Source: Orientallactaga sibirica
Lineage: Eukaryota; Chordata; Mammalia; Rodentia; Dipodidae
Length of the DNA stretch: 64,000 bases
Direction of reading: 5' to 3'
Assembly (NCBI GenBank): GCA_036365145.1
Contig: JAEOAD010000012.1
Coordinates: 43,182,501 to 43,246,500, forward strand
This document shows, piece after piece, positions 35,591 to 46,627 of this stretch. The notes below the pieces were generated by a model. The model searched no databases. It was given only the letters and a program-made list of their open reading frames with translations, and was not told the DNA's origin. The position numbers were made by a program, and so were the translations under genes. Numbering within the stretch: the stretch's first letter is position 1; every line of letters begins with the position of its first letter.

Positions 35591-35670
35591 CAACAACTGT
35601 GACAGTGGCTGAGATTCGAATACCTCTGATCGACAACTGTGACAGTGGCTGGAATATGAATACCTCTGGT
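35591..35670. repeat. Tandem duplication of a 40-bp unit
   Basis: 35591-35630 and 35631-35670 are head-to-tail copies differing at about 6 of 40 positions. Both contain ACAACTGTGACAGTGGCT and GAATACCTCTG. No third copy is present. Confidence 0.92.
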
Positions 35671-36464
35671 AGCACTCTGAGCCGCAGGCTTCTCCCAAGG
35701 GTTTTACTTCTGCCATACTTGTCATGAAACCAGACTACAAGATAGAGCAAATGTGTTACATGACTTAATTACTAATCTTAACTGAAGCAAAACTTCAAGA
35801 TATACAAAACAAACACTACAAGCAAAATAATAGCTCCAAGGTATCTAAAGCACGTTTTGTCTCTGCTTCAAATAACTTCACCCTTCACTCCATCCTCTCA
35901 TCCAGCAATCATATTTATGCCTTCATTTTTATCACTCGGAATAATTCTTATTCACTTCCATAAGTCTCAACATAAAGTATTCAAATTTCTGTGTAATATT
36001 TTTCATATTTTCAGCATAATATTTTTCGCATGGTGCTTCTAATACTCATCAACCGTGCTAACACCTCCTGTCCATGCTGTGCCTTGCTCAGCTTTCTCCA
36101 TATTCATCCCTTTTTTCTAGGCTGCCTTTTTGTCCAACTTGTTTTCTGCCATCATTAAAATCACTCCATTGTATCTTTCTCTGCTCTCTTTCTTTTCTTT
36201 TCATCTCTTATTCTCCCATGGAATAACTTCTATATAATATATGTAAACTTAATATTTTGGGTCTGTTCTTTTATATTAAGGATGAATTTATTCTACCCAT
36301 TAATAAGATCAAAATTAGTGTAAGTATATAACAGGACCTATAGCCTACTAAACTTAAGCAATAAAAACCTTATAATGTGTTCAAAGTTTGAAACTGAGAG
36401 TGTTTCTACAACGAAGCCAAAAGGATTCAGATTATTTCATGTATATTAAAATAATCACTGTACT
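35671..36464. other. Unique DNA
   Basis: No gene or repeat family was recognised. Confidence 0.45.
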
Positions 36465-36630
36465 AACTTGCTACTGTTCCATAGGAAATCACCATAGATC
36501 TAGAAACTGAAATCCACATACAATTATGTTCTCACAGCTTCTGGGGTCAGGTACAGACTCTGCTCATCATCTCCAGAGGCTGCTATTAAGCTTTCCCTCA
36601 GGTCGTGTTTTCCATTGCAGGTCTGACTGA
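36465..36630 (-). mobile_element. Old MaLR (MLT1-like) fragment
   Basis: TGTTCTCACAGCTTCTGGGG and AGAGGCTGCTATTAAGC match the order of the old MLT1/MST group read antisense. It is short and diverged. Confidence 0.35.
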
Positions 36631-37328
36631 GACAGAATCCACTTGCAAGCTCTTTCAGATTACTGGCAGACTTTATTTGCATGTAGTGGTTTTACTAAAC
36701 TGGCTGTTAACTGATTATTAGGTAAACGAGTCTTTAGCATAAAGTTCACGGATCCTTTCTACATAGACTTTTCCAACCTGGCTCTTTAGTTTATCAAAGC
36801 TGTGAAGTAGCTCTTATGCCTTTAGAAGGTTTTCATGAGTTTAAATATCCTGCTTAAGGAGGTTCACTTAATTATGTTGTGCTATGTAAGATGGTTTGAC
36901 TCTTAATTAATTGAAAATAAGTCTGGACCTTAAGATACTTATGTTTGCAAGATAACTTCCTTCTTGTGATATTCTGTTGGTCAATAGTAAGGCCCAATTC
37001 AAGGGGAGGTATTACAAAGGACAGGAATGCTAGGTGTCTGGCAGAGACACACAATGTTATTTGACCTTATAAGAAGAATATTTGTATTATTTTGGTAATT
37101 GGTATTGGGTTAATATATACACAGAGAAAAGATGGAAAAGTTGAATGTTTTTGGTTAGCTCACCCAAGAAGAATAATTTTAAAGCATGATACAGGATAAA
37201 TATGTATGAAAAATAACTTTTAGATTTTTATATTCTGAGTTAAGTTTTACATGGACATTGAATACATTCACTAAATTGTAAATAATGGAGAAAGGTATAC
37301 TTCCAGTGAGATTCTAAACTCAGTTTGG
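36631..37328. other. Unique AT-rich DNA
   Basis: Nothing recognised. Confidence 0.5.
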
Positions 37329-37701
37329 TGTTGCAGTTACCTTTTCATTGCTGGGAAAAATAAAAATAAAAAATAAAAACACCTGACCAGAAGCAGCTTA
37401 TGGGAGGAAAGGGTTTATTGCAGCTTACTGGTATGGGGGGAAGCTTTTTCATGGCAGCAAAAGGATGGCAGAACAAAGGCTGGACATCCTGCCTCGTCAC
37501 ATCAGTTGGTGGGGTGCATCAAGAGTGAGCCAGCTAGGAAGCACCTAGGGGGGAGGAATTAGTAAACCTCAAGGTCCATCCCCAGGGGCACATCCACCAG
37601 TAGGCTCCACCTCCTAAAGGCTCCACCAACTAGGGATTGAGTTTGCATCCTAATCACAAACACATGAGGTGATGGGGGTTCATTTCCAATTCAAACTACC
37701 A
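37329..37701 (-). mobile_element. MaLR-type solo LTR, antisense
   Basis: The plus strand runs from TGTTGCAGTTACC to TTCAAACTACCA. It shows AGAAGCAGCTTATGGGAGG, AAAGGGTTTATTGCAGC and CACATGAGGTGATGGGGG. The A-rich (AAAATA) expansion near 37360-37380 is private to this copy. Confidence 0.8.
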
Positions 37702-37900
37702 TAAAGAGTTTTTGGAATACTTTTGGATTATGCCAGTTCATGGATGTTCTGGATCATTACAGTTGAGCAAGCAGTATAGATAAGATTGAGAGTCAAACTA
37801 ACTTCAATCTTCTCCTGTTTCTATCTCTTTCTCTTTCATATTACTTATAATTTTTCTTCCTTCTTTTCCTTTGGCACTGACCTGTAACTCCCAATAACAG

Positions 37901-38146
37901 CATGTGGTTAACATCCACAATGAGCTGTTGATCAGTGAGATATACAAGGTTCTCCGAAAGAAGACAGTTTCTGTCAGAGTACTTGATGACCCACCAATGG
38001 TTATTGGTAAGAACCTACTGCTGAAGACACTCTATGCTGTTCAGACAAAACATGGAGAGACCTGGCTGGAATCTGGAAGAGGGTCAGTCCCCAGAGAGTT
38101 AGCTTGTCTAGTTCCAGAAGGTATACATAAAAAGACACAGTTATAA
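37901..38146 (+). CDS. Possible exon or pseudo-exon of unknown gene
   Basis: An open frame of 81 codons runs from an apparent 3' splice site to the stop at 38144. It is preceded by a pyrimidine-rich tract (37800-37880) and AG at 37899-37900, with an in-frame stop only two codons upstream. The translation begins HVVNIHNELLISEIYKVL and includes VRVLDDPPMVIGKN and KHGETWLESGRGS. Candidate 5' splice sites are GGTAAGAA near 38006 and GGTATACA near 38121. I do not recognise the protein. A degraded retrocopy or chance are real alternatives, because no second exon or partner is visible nearby. Confidence 0.2.
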   Translation, partial: HVVNIHNELLISEIYKVLRKKTVSVRVLDDPPMVIGKNLLLKTLYAVQTKHGETWLESGRGSVPRELACLVPEGIHKKTQL

Positions 38147-38274
38147 CCAGGCAATGTGGCACACACCTTTAATCCCAGCACTTGGAAGGCAGTGGTCGGA
38201 GGATCGCCATAAGTTCGAGGCCACCCTGAGACTACAGAGTGAATTCCAGGTCAGTCTGAGCTAGAGAGGAAAAC

Positions 38275-38312
<38 letters not shown>

Positions 38313-38320
38313 CAGTTATA
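38147..38320 (+). mobile_element. B1-type SINE with 30-A tail
   Basis: ACCAGGCAATGTGGCACACA, TTTAATCCCAGCACTTGG, AGTTCGAGGCCACCCTGAG and CTGAGCTAGAGAGGAAAACC, then about 31 A (38278-38308). The flanks ACACAGTTATAA and CTACAGTTATATAA suggest a duplication. Confidence 0.92.
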
Positions 38321-38400
38321 TAAGAATGAAAGTGGTAAAAGAAAGTAAATAGGTTACAACACAAAGGACATCCTTAAATAGCCTGCTATTACAAAAGCTA

Positions 38401-38690
38401 CTAACATAGGCTTTTTAAAAATATATTATTTTATTTTATTTTATTTTATTTTATTTTATTTTTTTTTTCATTTATTTATTTGAGGGAGAAAGAGAGAAAG
38501 AGAGAGAAAAAGGCAGACAGAGAATGGGCACATCAAGGCCTCCAGCCACTGTAAACAAACTACAAATGCATGCGTCCCCTTGAGCATCTGGCTTACGTGG
38601 GTCCTGGGGAGTTGAAGCTGGGTCTTTTGGCTTTGCAGGAAAACTCCTTAACCAGTAAGCAATCTCTCCAGCCCTAACTTAGGCTTTTTA
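38401..38690 (-). mobile_element. tRNA-derived SINE with 17-bp duplication
   Basis: CTAACATAGGCTTTTTA (38401) and CTAACTTAGGCTTTTTA (38674) differ by one base. The tail side holds an (ATTTT)n expansion at 38428-38462, and the head AATCTCTCCAGCCC lies at 38661. Confidence 0.95.
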
Positions 38691-39238
38691 TGATTATATA
38701 AAATGAATTTCCAGTGTCTGTCCTTCTAAGAAGGAGTACTAACATGTAACATAAGAGAATTTTTGTCATAAGCCAGCATATATGCAGTGTTTTCCTCATT
38801 GTAATTCTTATTAGCTTTAATTGGATCACAAATATCCAGAATCAGGGTAATTTTTGGTTAATGACAAAATATAAAGAAAGGCCACTTAAGCCCTCTTCCA
38901 TTTATTTTCATTTAATTCAGAACCTTTTGATTCTGTCTTCTTTTTCCTCTCTATGTGATGAGGTGGATACATGTAAGTGAGGTGAAGGGTCAGTTTAGTA
39001 CATTGTTTCCAAATTCCTAAACCACATTTTCTAAATAGCATTTGCCAATGATACAGCTGATATTTTTATTTCTACTCATCTAATTTCCACATCTATCACT
39101 TAATTAGTTCTTAATTTATGAGGACAACATGAGTTTTATACTGGGACCTATCTAATTCCACATATAACAAATTGCTTTTGATTGCACTGTGGGATATCCT
39201 TTTTTTTCTGTTAATTAGAATGGCTGTATGATTTACTG
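38691..39238. other. Unique AT-rich DNA
   Basis: No gene or repeat was recognised. Confidence 0.5.
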
Positions 39239-39294
39239 CCCAATACTGAATTTCTTTTTTCTTTTCTTTTCTTTTCTTTTCTTTTTTTCTTTTC

Positions 39295-39331
<37 letters not shown>

Positions 39332-39596
39332 TTTTGAGAGAGAGAGACACAGAGAGAGACAGAGAGAGAGGGAGAGGAAGAGAGATAGAGATGGGCACTC
39401 CAGCAGCCTCTCAGCTGCTGTGAACGAAATCCAGATCCGTGCGCCCCCCCTTGTGTTCAAGTGCGGCATTGCGCCCTTGCGTCACTTTGCATCTGGCTAA
39501 ACGTGGGACCTGGAGATTGGAACCGGTGTTCTTAGGCTTAGGAGGCAGGCGCCTTAACCGCTAAGCCATCTCTCCAGCCCCCAATACTGAATTTCT
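39239..39596 (-). mobile_element. tRNA-derived SINE with perfect 17-bp duplication and (TTTTC)n tail
   Basis: CCCAATACTGAATTTCT occurs at 39239-39255 and 39580-39596. The tail side is an 80-base pyrimidine tract of TTTTC units and T runs (39253-39335). The body is the GTGCGCCCCCCCTTGTG subfamily, little diverged. Confidence 0.97.
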
Positions 39597-40959
39597 GAAA
39601 ATGAAAATGACCATGGACAATAATTAACTACTTCTCAGTAGCTATACAACATGACATCAGTTATCTTTCATACATACAAAATGCTTCAGTATACACAAGC
39701 TTGCATGATAGTAATGCATTATTATTATTACGAGATGATCTGTCAGTTGACTAGATACTTCTTGTTTCATTAGTTGTGCTCATCCAGGAAAACTATGATG
39801 GTCTCGCTTACATTCTTGGCATCTGGGTAAACCTCTTTTGGTTCCTACTCAGCATGTCATGTTTTCCATGGGAATATACTAGCGATGTTCTGATGTATGT
39901 TTCCAAAGCGTACTAAAGAGGACAAATGGTAAAGCAAAAGAACATTGCAAGTCTGCTTGTTTTCCAGATTTTGAGGATTCATTGGCTAAAGCAAGTCACA
40001 CAGTATACACAGAATTCATGAGGGCGGGGGCTCCTCTAGAGAGTCTGTAGAAGGTGAGCATCAATCATCCACAGCTACCTGAATTTCTGCTCTGAACCTG
40101 GTATATTCAAAGATGCAGCCTGGATCTTAAATATTAACTTGTTCCACTGAAGTGGAGGATGGATTGTTTTCTTTGATTGGAAAAGAAACAAAAACTAAAA
40201 CTAAATTTCTAAGGTTTATAGTAGTTATAAAGTCAACAACATTATATTCACAAAATCTCACTTTTTATTTTGTTTCTTTTCAAAGTCAGGCTAATTTTGA
40301 TTCAAAATCTCCACGTGAGAAAACTGAAAGAAATTTTAAAACAGATAAAACTTGTACTTTCACATGCTGTGATTTTACTGACTGCTGATGTGTTTGGGAA
40401 GGGGTCTCTTCCCTCCTCAGAGGGGTTGCCCCTGGCATGCTTCCAGGAGCTGTTCTGACTGAACTTTGTGTTGGAGTTTGCAGCGGAGGAAATGGCATTG
40501 ACCGGAGTGCTCCAGGCACCTTGTCTCTTAGAGAGGAGAATATTTTTTCATTTCCACTCCGAGGGTTTTCTTCCCTTGGAGGTTGGCTAAAATAAAAGAA
40601 TCAAATGTTATTTCTCCTGCAATCATTGAACTTTCTGCCCCTTTCAACTTTGGGAAATTTAAGGTATGTTTCTATTCTGCAGGAAAATCTCTTTTCAAAC
40701 AGTTCTCACCAGCAGTCTGGAAAATATCCTTGTAGACCATGGGGATGAAGTCTTGAGGATGACTTCTAATTAAATTCTGCCTGGATATTTTTCCCAAGGC
40801 ATAGCTGCTCCTACTTGCATGAAAAAAATCAATAGAGTAGAAGGGGGGAAACCTCAAATGTGTGAGTTATACTTTTTCCCCCCTGCTTATAGTGTCATTT
40901 CAATATTGTTTTAAGTAATAATAGATATTCCACAATATTTTCCTTCCCGTGTTTTAGTT
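39597..40959. other. Unique DNA
   Basis: Overlapping frames at 40152-40519 on both strands show no domain. Slightly GC-richer text at 40380-40560 has no recognised identity. Confidence 0.45.
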
Positions 40960-41410
40960 GTGAATGTGTGTGTGTGTGTGTGTTGTATGTGATTATATGT
41001 TGTATGTATGTATGGGTGTGCACATGTCAGGACACATGTGAGGAAGTCAGAGGGCAATATTAGGTGCTGGTAATCATCTTCCACCTTGTTTGAGATAGGA
41101 CTACTTTTTTTTTTTTTTTTTTTTTGGTTTTTCGAGGTAGGGTTTCACGCTAGCCCAGGCTGACCTGGAATTCACTCTGTAATCTCAGGGTGGCCTCGAA
41201 CTCATGGCAATCCTCCTACCTCTGCCTCCTGAGTGCTTGGATTAAAGGTGTGGGCCACCATGCCGATATTGTTCCCCCACTGTGAACACCAGACTTGCTG
41301 ACTGTGTGCATCAGGACTCTACTGATTCTCCTCTAATTGTTTTAGATACATTAAGACTACAATATATGCAGATCAAGATTTTCCAACCACTGAGCAATCT
41401 CCCTAGCTCA
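40960..41410 (-). mobile_element. B4-like SINE, antisense, interrupted by a B1
   Basis: The left side is GT-rich with CATGTGAGGAAGTCAGAGGG and CATCTTCCACCTTGTTTGAG. The right side resumes at 41275 and ends CCACTGAGCAATCTCCCTAG, the reversed tRNA-like head. The B1 between them splits the element. Confidence 0.65.
41107..41272 (-). mobile_element. B1-type SINE nested in the B4-like element
   Basis: Poly-T (41107-41125), then GAGGTAGGGTTTCACGCTAG, CAGGCTGACCTGGAATTCAC, GCCTCGAACTCATGGCAATC and GGATTAAAGGTGTGGGCCAC. Confidence 0.95.
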
Positions 41411-41569
41411 TGTGTTTTAACTTTGAATGATTAAACATTTTATTAATATGTAAAGTCTTGGATACTTTATCACCCCCCCCCAACCAATTCAATCAATGTA
41501 TTAGCTTAGTACTCTTGTTGGTTTTGGTAGGAAATAATGAATTGATAAATAAGGATTGGAAACAAGGAT

Positions 41570-41815
41570 TGTTGGGCCCTAAGAGGCCAGGGCGTGAGGC
41601 CCAGTGGAACTTCCTCAGCCTGGCTAGAGTTTGGCGACCTGTCTTTGGCCTATTACTCCCGCTTAGGAGTGACTCAGCAAAGCCTAAGCCAAAACTGCCT
41701 CCGCCCAGCTACTGCTGACGTGGTGAAATACTATTGGCCCCTACACCTTTATCCCATCCTGAGACCCCACCCTCTTTCTCACTCTTTTACTCATATATAA
41801 TACCATAGAATAAGA
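41570..41815 (+). mobile_element. Partial ERV LTR-like fragment
   Basis: It begins TGTTGGGCCCTAAGAGG and has higher GC and more CpG than its neighbours (GGCGTGAGG, TGACGTGG). It ends around a TATA-like CATATATAATA and AATAAG at about 41809. The 3' half seems missing. Class-II LTRs often start TGTTGGG, but I cannot prove identity. Confidence 0.4.
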
Positions 41816-42550
41816 TGGCTGACTATGTTGATTTAGTAATTTAGTAACTAGAATTGTCAATTTTCATCCTTCCTGTAATTTGGCATAGATTAATTCTTTA
41901 AAAAATATTGATATTTACCTATCTATACATATACTACTATTGTGTTTTATTTTAATTCTTCCTACTTTTAAACCCACTTATATATCATTACTGTTGTTTT
42001 ATATGCAATAATATGTGTGTGAACACACAAATATACTTCAGTTAGTTATATTTTATAATAATCATCAATCATGTCCATTACTAAATAAAATAATGGATTT
42101 TAAAGGAAAATTAGCAGCCCCTACTTACCCTAAGCATTTTTTTTTCTCTTGGAGCATAAGGAGCATTTTACTTTCAAGGATGTATTTATATAGAAGCAGA
42201 AACAAACTCAGAATATTCAGGTCAGAAACACACAGAACTCCAGGATGGAGCAGATACAAAAAATATGCAATTATCATTTAAAAAAAAATTGTGGAGGTTA
42301 AGAACATTTCTATTAAAATATTAGTTGGCTTGCAATTATAAGTCATTATATTAAATTATATAAATTATATAAAATTCATTATTCTAAACTTGTGTTGTTT
42401 GTAGATACAAATATTAAGCTATTCTAAGGGCTTTATAAAATGATGGCACTATCCCAGTACAGAGAAGTAGAAAAATATTCTATCTGATAAAACAAAACAA
42501 AACAACAACAACAAATATTGAAATGGTTAGAAGAGTCAAGGACATGAGTT
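41816..42550. other. Unique AT-rich DNA
   Basis: No gene; the 88-codon frame at 42015-42281 shows no domain. Confidence 0.5.
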
Positions 42551-42797
42551 AAAAGTCTTTCCTGGGCTGGAGAAATGGTTTAGCAGTTAAGGTGTTTGCC
42601 TGCCAAGCCACAGGATCCCAGTTCGATTCTCCAGGACCCATGTAAGCCAGATGCACAAGGGGCACATGCATCTGGAGTTCGTTTGCAGTGGCTAGAGACC
42701 CTGGGGTGCCCATTCTCTTTGTGTCTGCCTCTCTTCTCTCTCTCTCTCTCTCTGCTTACAAATAAATAAAATATATTTAAAAAAAAAAGTCTTTCCT
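42551..42797 (+). mobile_element. tRNA-derived SINE with perfect 13-bp duplication
   Basis: AAAAGTCTTTCCT occurs at 42551-42563 and 42785-42797. The element between them is full length, with a (CT)n block and an AAAT tail. Confidence 0.96.
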
Positions 42798-44781
42798 TAG
42801 TCTAACCACTACCAAATCCTCAGTGAGAAAGATCTGTAAGTGATGTCCAAAATTGTATGGATATTTTCTTGAAAATGTTCATGAATAAAACCCTTAAATA
42901 TTATCTACTTTACAAAGCCATAGCTAACTCCTCCTCTGTGTGCTTTGTGGACTCTTACTTAATCTCATTCTATCTCTTCTTGGTGCTGAGTGTGCTAGTT
43001 TGATGAGAACTAATTTCATGAATGATTGTTGGGAAAGGATTGATGTAATATGCCTGTTTTGGGATCTTATATAATGTATTTTCAATTATTGAAAAATATT
43101 TCCTACTTTACATTTGATAGTTTTGTTAGTTTTAATAAGCCCAGCATTTTAATGTTCCTGCTAAAGTTTCTCTTTAGACAAATCCTTTATCAGATATAAT
43201 CAAAATGTTGTTATTCTGAGTAGGCAAAAGGAGACTGAATCCCTTGAAGTACTATCTTTTTAGGTTCATGTACTCAAGGCTGTATGCTTGATCATTTATT
43301 TGAATCCATTCAGCTAATAGTTAATAATGAAATATTTCATTTAAAGTTATTAAAACATTACATATTATATTTTACAGTGACTGAGTCTAATAAGAAATGG
43401 TTTGAATATTCAATAGACATGTGTATGCACCTTACATGATAATTTTGCAACATTTTAATTAAAGGATACATCTTTTATTACTGTATATATAAAAGCAGCA
43501 CTCTAATTGACTTGGCCGTGCTCTATATCTATGTTCACTAAGCCTTTTATTATTGTGAAAAATGAATCACACAATGAAATGGCATTATATCATCCTGGTG
43601 GGATTGATTGTGCTTTATATGTCTTGAGAATTTAATTGAATTTCTTGATTTATTTCTAATAGCATGTTAGGAATCCTCTTTGTATATATTATATTTTTAA
43701 GCAATGAGAAACAGGTTTTTCAATGATTTAACATGCTATAAAATTGTGTAGATTATCTGTGTCTTAAAATGAGAAGAATATAAAAAACTTGATTATCTAG
43801 TTTTATAAAAAGAGTAGGTTTAAAATTAGATGAGGGACAATAGACTTGGCTATTTTCTACTGATAGTTAATATACTTAAACTATTATCTTAGGCTACATA
43901 GTAGTAATATCCTATTTGTATATGATCCCAAATTATCATTGTATTTGGTGTATACCTCCCTGTGATCTAGGATCTTCTTGGTAAAGATCTTCAAAGATAA
44001 CCAACACTTTTCTTTCTACTTGGCAAATAGTTCCTTCCTCATTTGATAATTCTCCCAAGTTTTGCAAATAACAAAGTATTTTTCCCCTTCTAAAATAAAT
44101 TTCAATAAATTACAATAAACGTCAATAAATTCCAACCTGTTATTTTAAAGCAGATGGTTAGAAAACAAAAGAGAGAAATAAATAGCCATGTTCCCTTTAT
44201 TTCTACTTGCACAACTCTTTCTAGCCAATAATTTTATGCTATTGAAAAAGTTGAAAATAGAGAATAATCAAGTTTAAAGGGCTTATATTGAATTGTTTTC
44301 AACATAAAATTATAACTGCATTTTAATTGCCTGTATCCATAGAATCACATAATCTAAAAGTGATCATGGGTTAGAAAGGTCTTTGAACATGGTGCAAACT
44401 AAGAGCATCTCTCTTAGCTAATTGGTAGGCAAAGATGAAATGATCCTCTAAAAGAGGGAGATGTGGAATTCATTCAAGTTTTTATTTTTAAACCTGAGAA
44501 GTATTTCTATTGGGAGATCAGAAGTTTAGTTTAGTTCATGTTATGCTGTTTGTTATGTCCATATAAAAGGCTTTTCAGTGTCCCTAGCAGGACATCCCTT
44601 ACCTAAATATGCAAGACTTATACAGTTAAGCCTCTTGTTTTTCACTTTCAGGTCCTTTGCCCCTCTACTTTTTCTACTCCAGCCCCATAAATCTCCTTAG
44701 CTTCGTATGTCCTTCATTTCTTATCAAAATTCAAATCTTACAGATGCTTTCCCTCCTACCCTAAATCTTCACCATATATAA

Positions 44782-44783
<2 letters not shown>
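42798..44783. other. Unique AT-rich DNA, the longest repeat-poor stretch
   Basis: Almost 2 kb without any SINE, LTR or L1 that I can recognise, and with no open frame above 60 codons. Confidence 0.55.

Positions 44784-44821
<38 letters not shown>
44784..44821. repeat. (CA)n microsatellite
   Basis: About 19 CA units next to the 3' end of a reversed B1. Confidence 0.95.
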
Positions 44822-44823
<2 letters not shown>

Positions 44824-44961
44824 TTGGTTTTTAGAAGTAGGGTGTCACCCTAGCTCAGGCTGACCTGGAATTCACTATGTAGTCTCAGGGTAGCCTCAAA
44901 TTCATGGTGATCCTCCTACCTCTGCCTCCCGAGTGCTGGGTTAAAAGGCGTGTGCCCGGCT
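44824..44961 (-). mobile_element. B1-type SINE
   Basis: TTTTTAGAAGTAGGGTGTCAC, CAGGCTGACCTGGAATTCAC, GGTGATCCTCCTACCTCTGC and AGGCGTGTGCCCGGC. The A-tail side has been replaced by the CA tract. Confidence 0.93.
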
Positions 44962-45095
44962 TCACCTTATACTTTCTTAATGAACTTTAAGTTTTTGTAT
45001 TTCTACCTTGAAGAATAACTTTGAATAACTCAAAAGTACAATTTAAACCCCTGTATTCTAGTTTAAGATGTGTATGTATGTATATTGTGTATACA

Positions 45096-45133
<38 letters not shown>

Positions 45134-45306
45134 TAGATATCTTCATATTTTATTTTCTCTTGATTCATTTATATGTTGTCTCTTAATGTATTTGCAGGAT
45201 TTAACATTGTACTTGGCCTGTAGCAGGAAGTTAATCAGTATTTTGTTTAAGGATTTTATCATATATGTTTGATATGCATACCTCAATATTGGCAAAGGCA
45301 ATGGAT

Positions 45307-45309
<3 letters not shown>
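44962..45309. other. AT-rich DNA with an AT microsatellite
   Basis: An (AT)n tract spans 45102-45131. No gene is seen. Confidence 0.5.
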
Positions 45310-45354
<45 letters not shown>

Positions 45355-45415
45355 TATATATATAGAGAGAGAGACACATGTGTGTGTGTATGCATACATG
45401 TATGTATATATGTAT
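45310..45415. repeat. Compound (AT)n-(GA)n-(TG/TA)n microsatellite
   Basis: About 26 AT units (one G interruption) are followed by GAGAGAGAGACACA, TGTGTGTGTA and ATGTATGTATATGT repeats. All open frames here are artefacts of the repeat. Confidence 0.93.
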
Positions 45416-45734
45416 GTGGAGAGAGAAAAAGTGAGATATCAAGTGAAGCATTGTAATATGACAGGCAACAGCAACAGATGTACAGATGTTTCTCCAACTT
45501 ATTATATATAGATCATTCTATTCAAAACTATGGAGCTACTTCTTCTACAACATTTGAACAAACTTTTGTGCAGAATGTCTTATTTTTCTGTATATTTGGG
45601 CTGTGTAATATTCTGTAGTTACCTTATGCAATGAAGCAGTCTAATTTGAAAAATTAAAATATTTAAAAATACCTATTAATAAAACTCTAAACTTCAGTTA
45701 AAACTCCTTTTCTCCTTGCACAATTTGGGTAGAA

Positions 45735-46110
45735 TTGTAAATTCATCCAACCTTTATGGAAAACAGTATTGACATTCCTCATAAAATTGAAAGTAGAACT
45801 ACCATATTATCCAACAATCCTGCCACCTAATATCACCTAATATAGAGGTACTAATATATTATGAGATATTATTTGGCCTTAAAATGAACTAAATTCCAAC
45901 ATTTGTGGCTACACAAAACTCAAGATCATCATGTTAAATATAATAAGCCAGGTACAGATAAAAAGTACTATATGATCTTTCTCATATAGGAACTTAGAAA
46001 ACAATTGACCTCATAGAAGTTAACAGAAAGTGATGGTTGCTAGACTCTGGGAGCGTAGACTGGAATGATGTAGCAAGGTTGATAGATCAGGTAGTATTAG
46101 AGATATAAGG
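45735..46110 (+). mobile_element. Old LINE-1 3'-end relic
   Basis: GGAAAACAGTATTGACATTCC, AGTAGAACTACCATATTATCC, GATATTATTTGGCCTTAAAA, ATAATAAGCCAGGTACAG and GTGATGGTTGCTAGACTC appear in the order of the ORF2 end and 3' region of old mammalian L1. It is full of stops. Confidence 0.75.
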
Positions 46111-46362
46111 CACTCTGGTGCTCTTGCAAAGCAGGGTGACAAGAATTAATGTATTCTACCTTCAGAAAGCTAAAATATCAGGTTTTGAGTGTGCACTACA
46201 AAGAAATGATTCATTTTTGAGGAAGTAAACACATTCAGCTAATTGACTTAAATCACATGTATTGTGCATGTGTACTGAAACATGGTTGGGATCTAAGAAG
46301 TACAATTTTAGATTAACAGATAAACATTAAATATATTGTCACAAAATGTATTGTTACAAAAG

Positions 46363-46393
46363 CTTTTCTCATTCCTTTTTTAAAATATATATC

Positions 46394-46436
<43 letters not shown>

Positions 46437-46627
46437 GAGATAGAGAAAGAGGCAGAGCAAGAGAATGGGCATGCCAGGGTCTCTACCCGCTGCAAATGAA
46501 CTCCAGATGCATGTGCCTCCTTGTGCATCTGGCTTACATGGGTCCTGGAGAATCTAACCAGGATGCTTTGGCTTTGCAGGCAAACACCTTAACTGCTAAA
46601 CCATCTCTCCAGACCCTTTTCTCATTC
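46363..46627 (-). mobile_element. tRNA-derived SINE with 12-bp duplication and (TTTA)n
   Basis: CTTTTCTCATTC occurs at 46363-46374 and 46616-46627. The tail side is about ten TTTA units (46396-46436). The head reads AAACCATCTCTCCAGACC. Confidence 0.95.

Noticed and set aside
35545..35727. Second exon-like segment after CTGTCTTCAG
   Set aside because: The frame is mostly a recent 40-bp tandem duplication, has no domain, and has no supported donor site.
37329..37701. Target-site duplication for this MaLR LTR
   Set aside because: TTTGG on the left and TAAAG on the right do not match, so no duplication can be claimed.
45143..45511. Overlapping open frames of 63-102 codons on both strands
   Set aside because: They are low-complexity Tyr/Ile translations of the AT and TG repeat.
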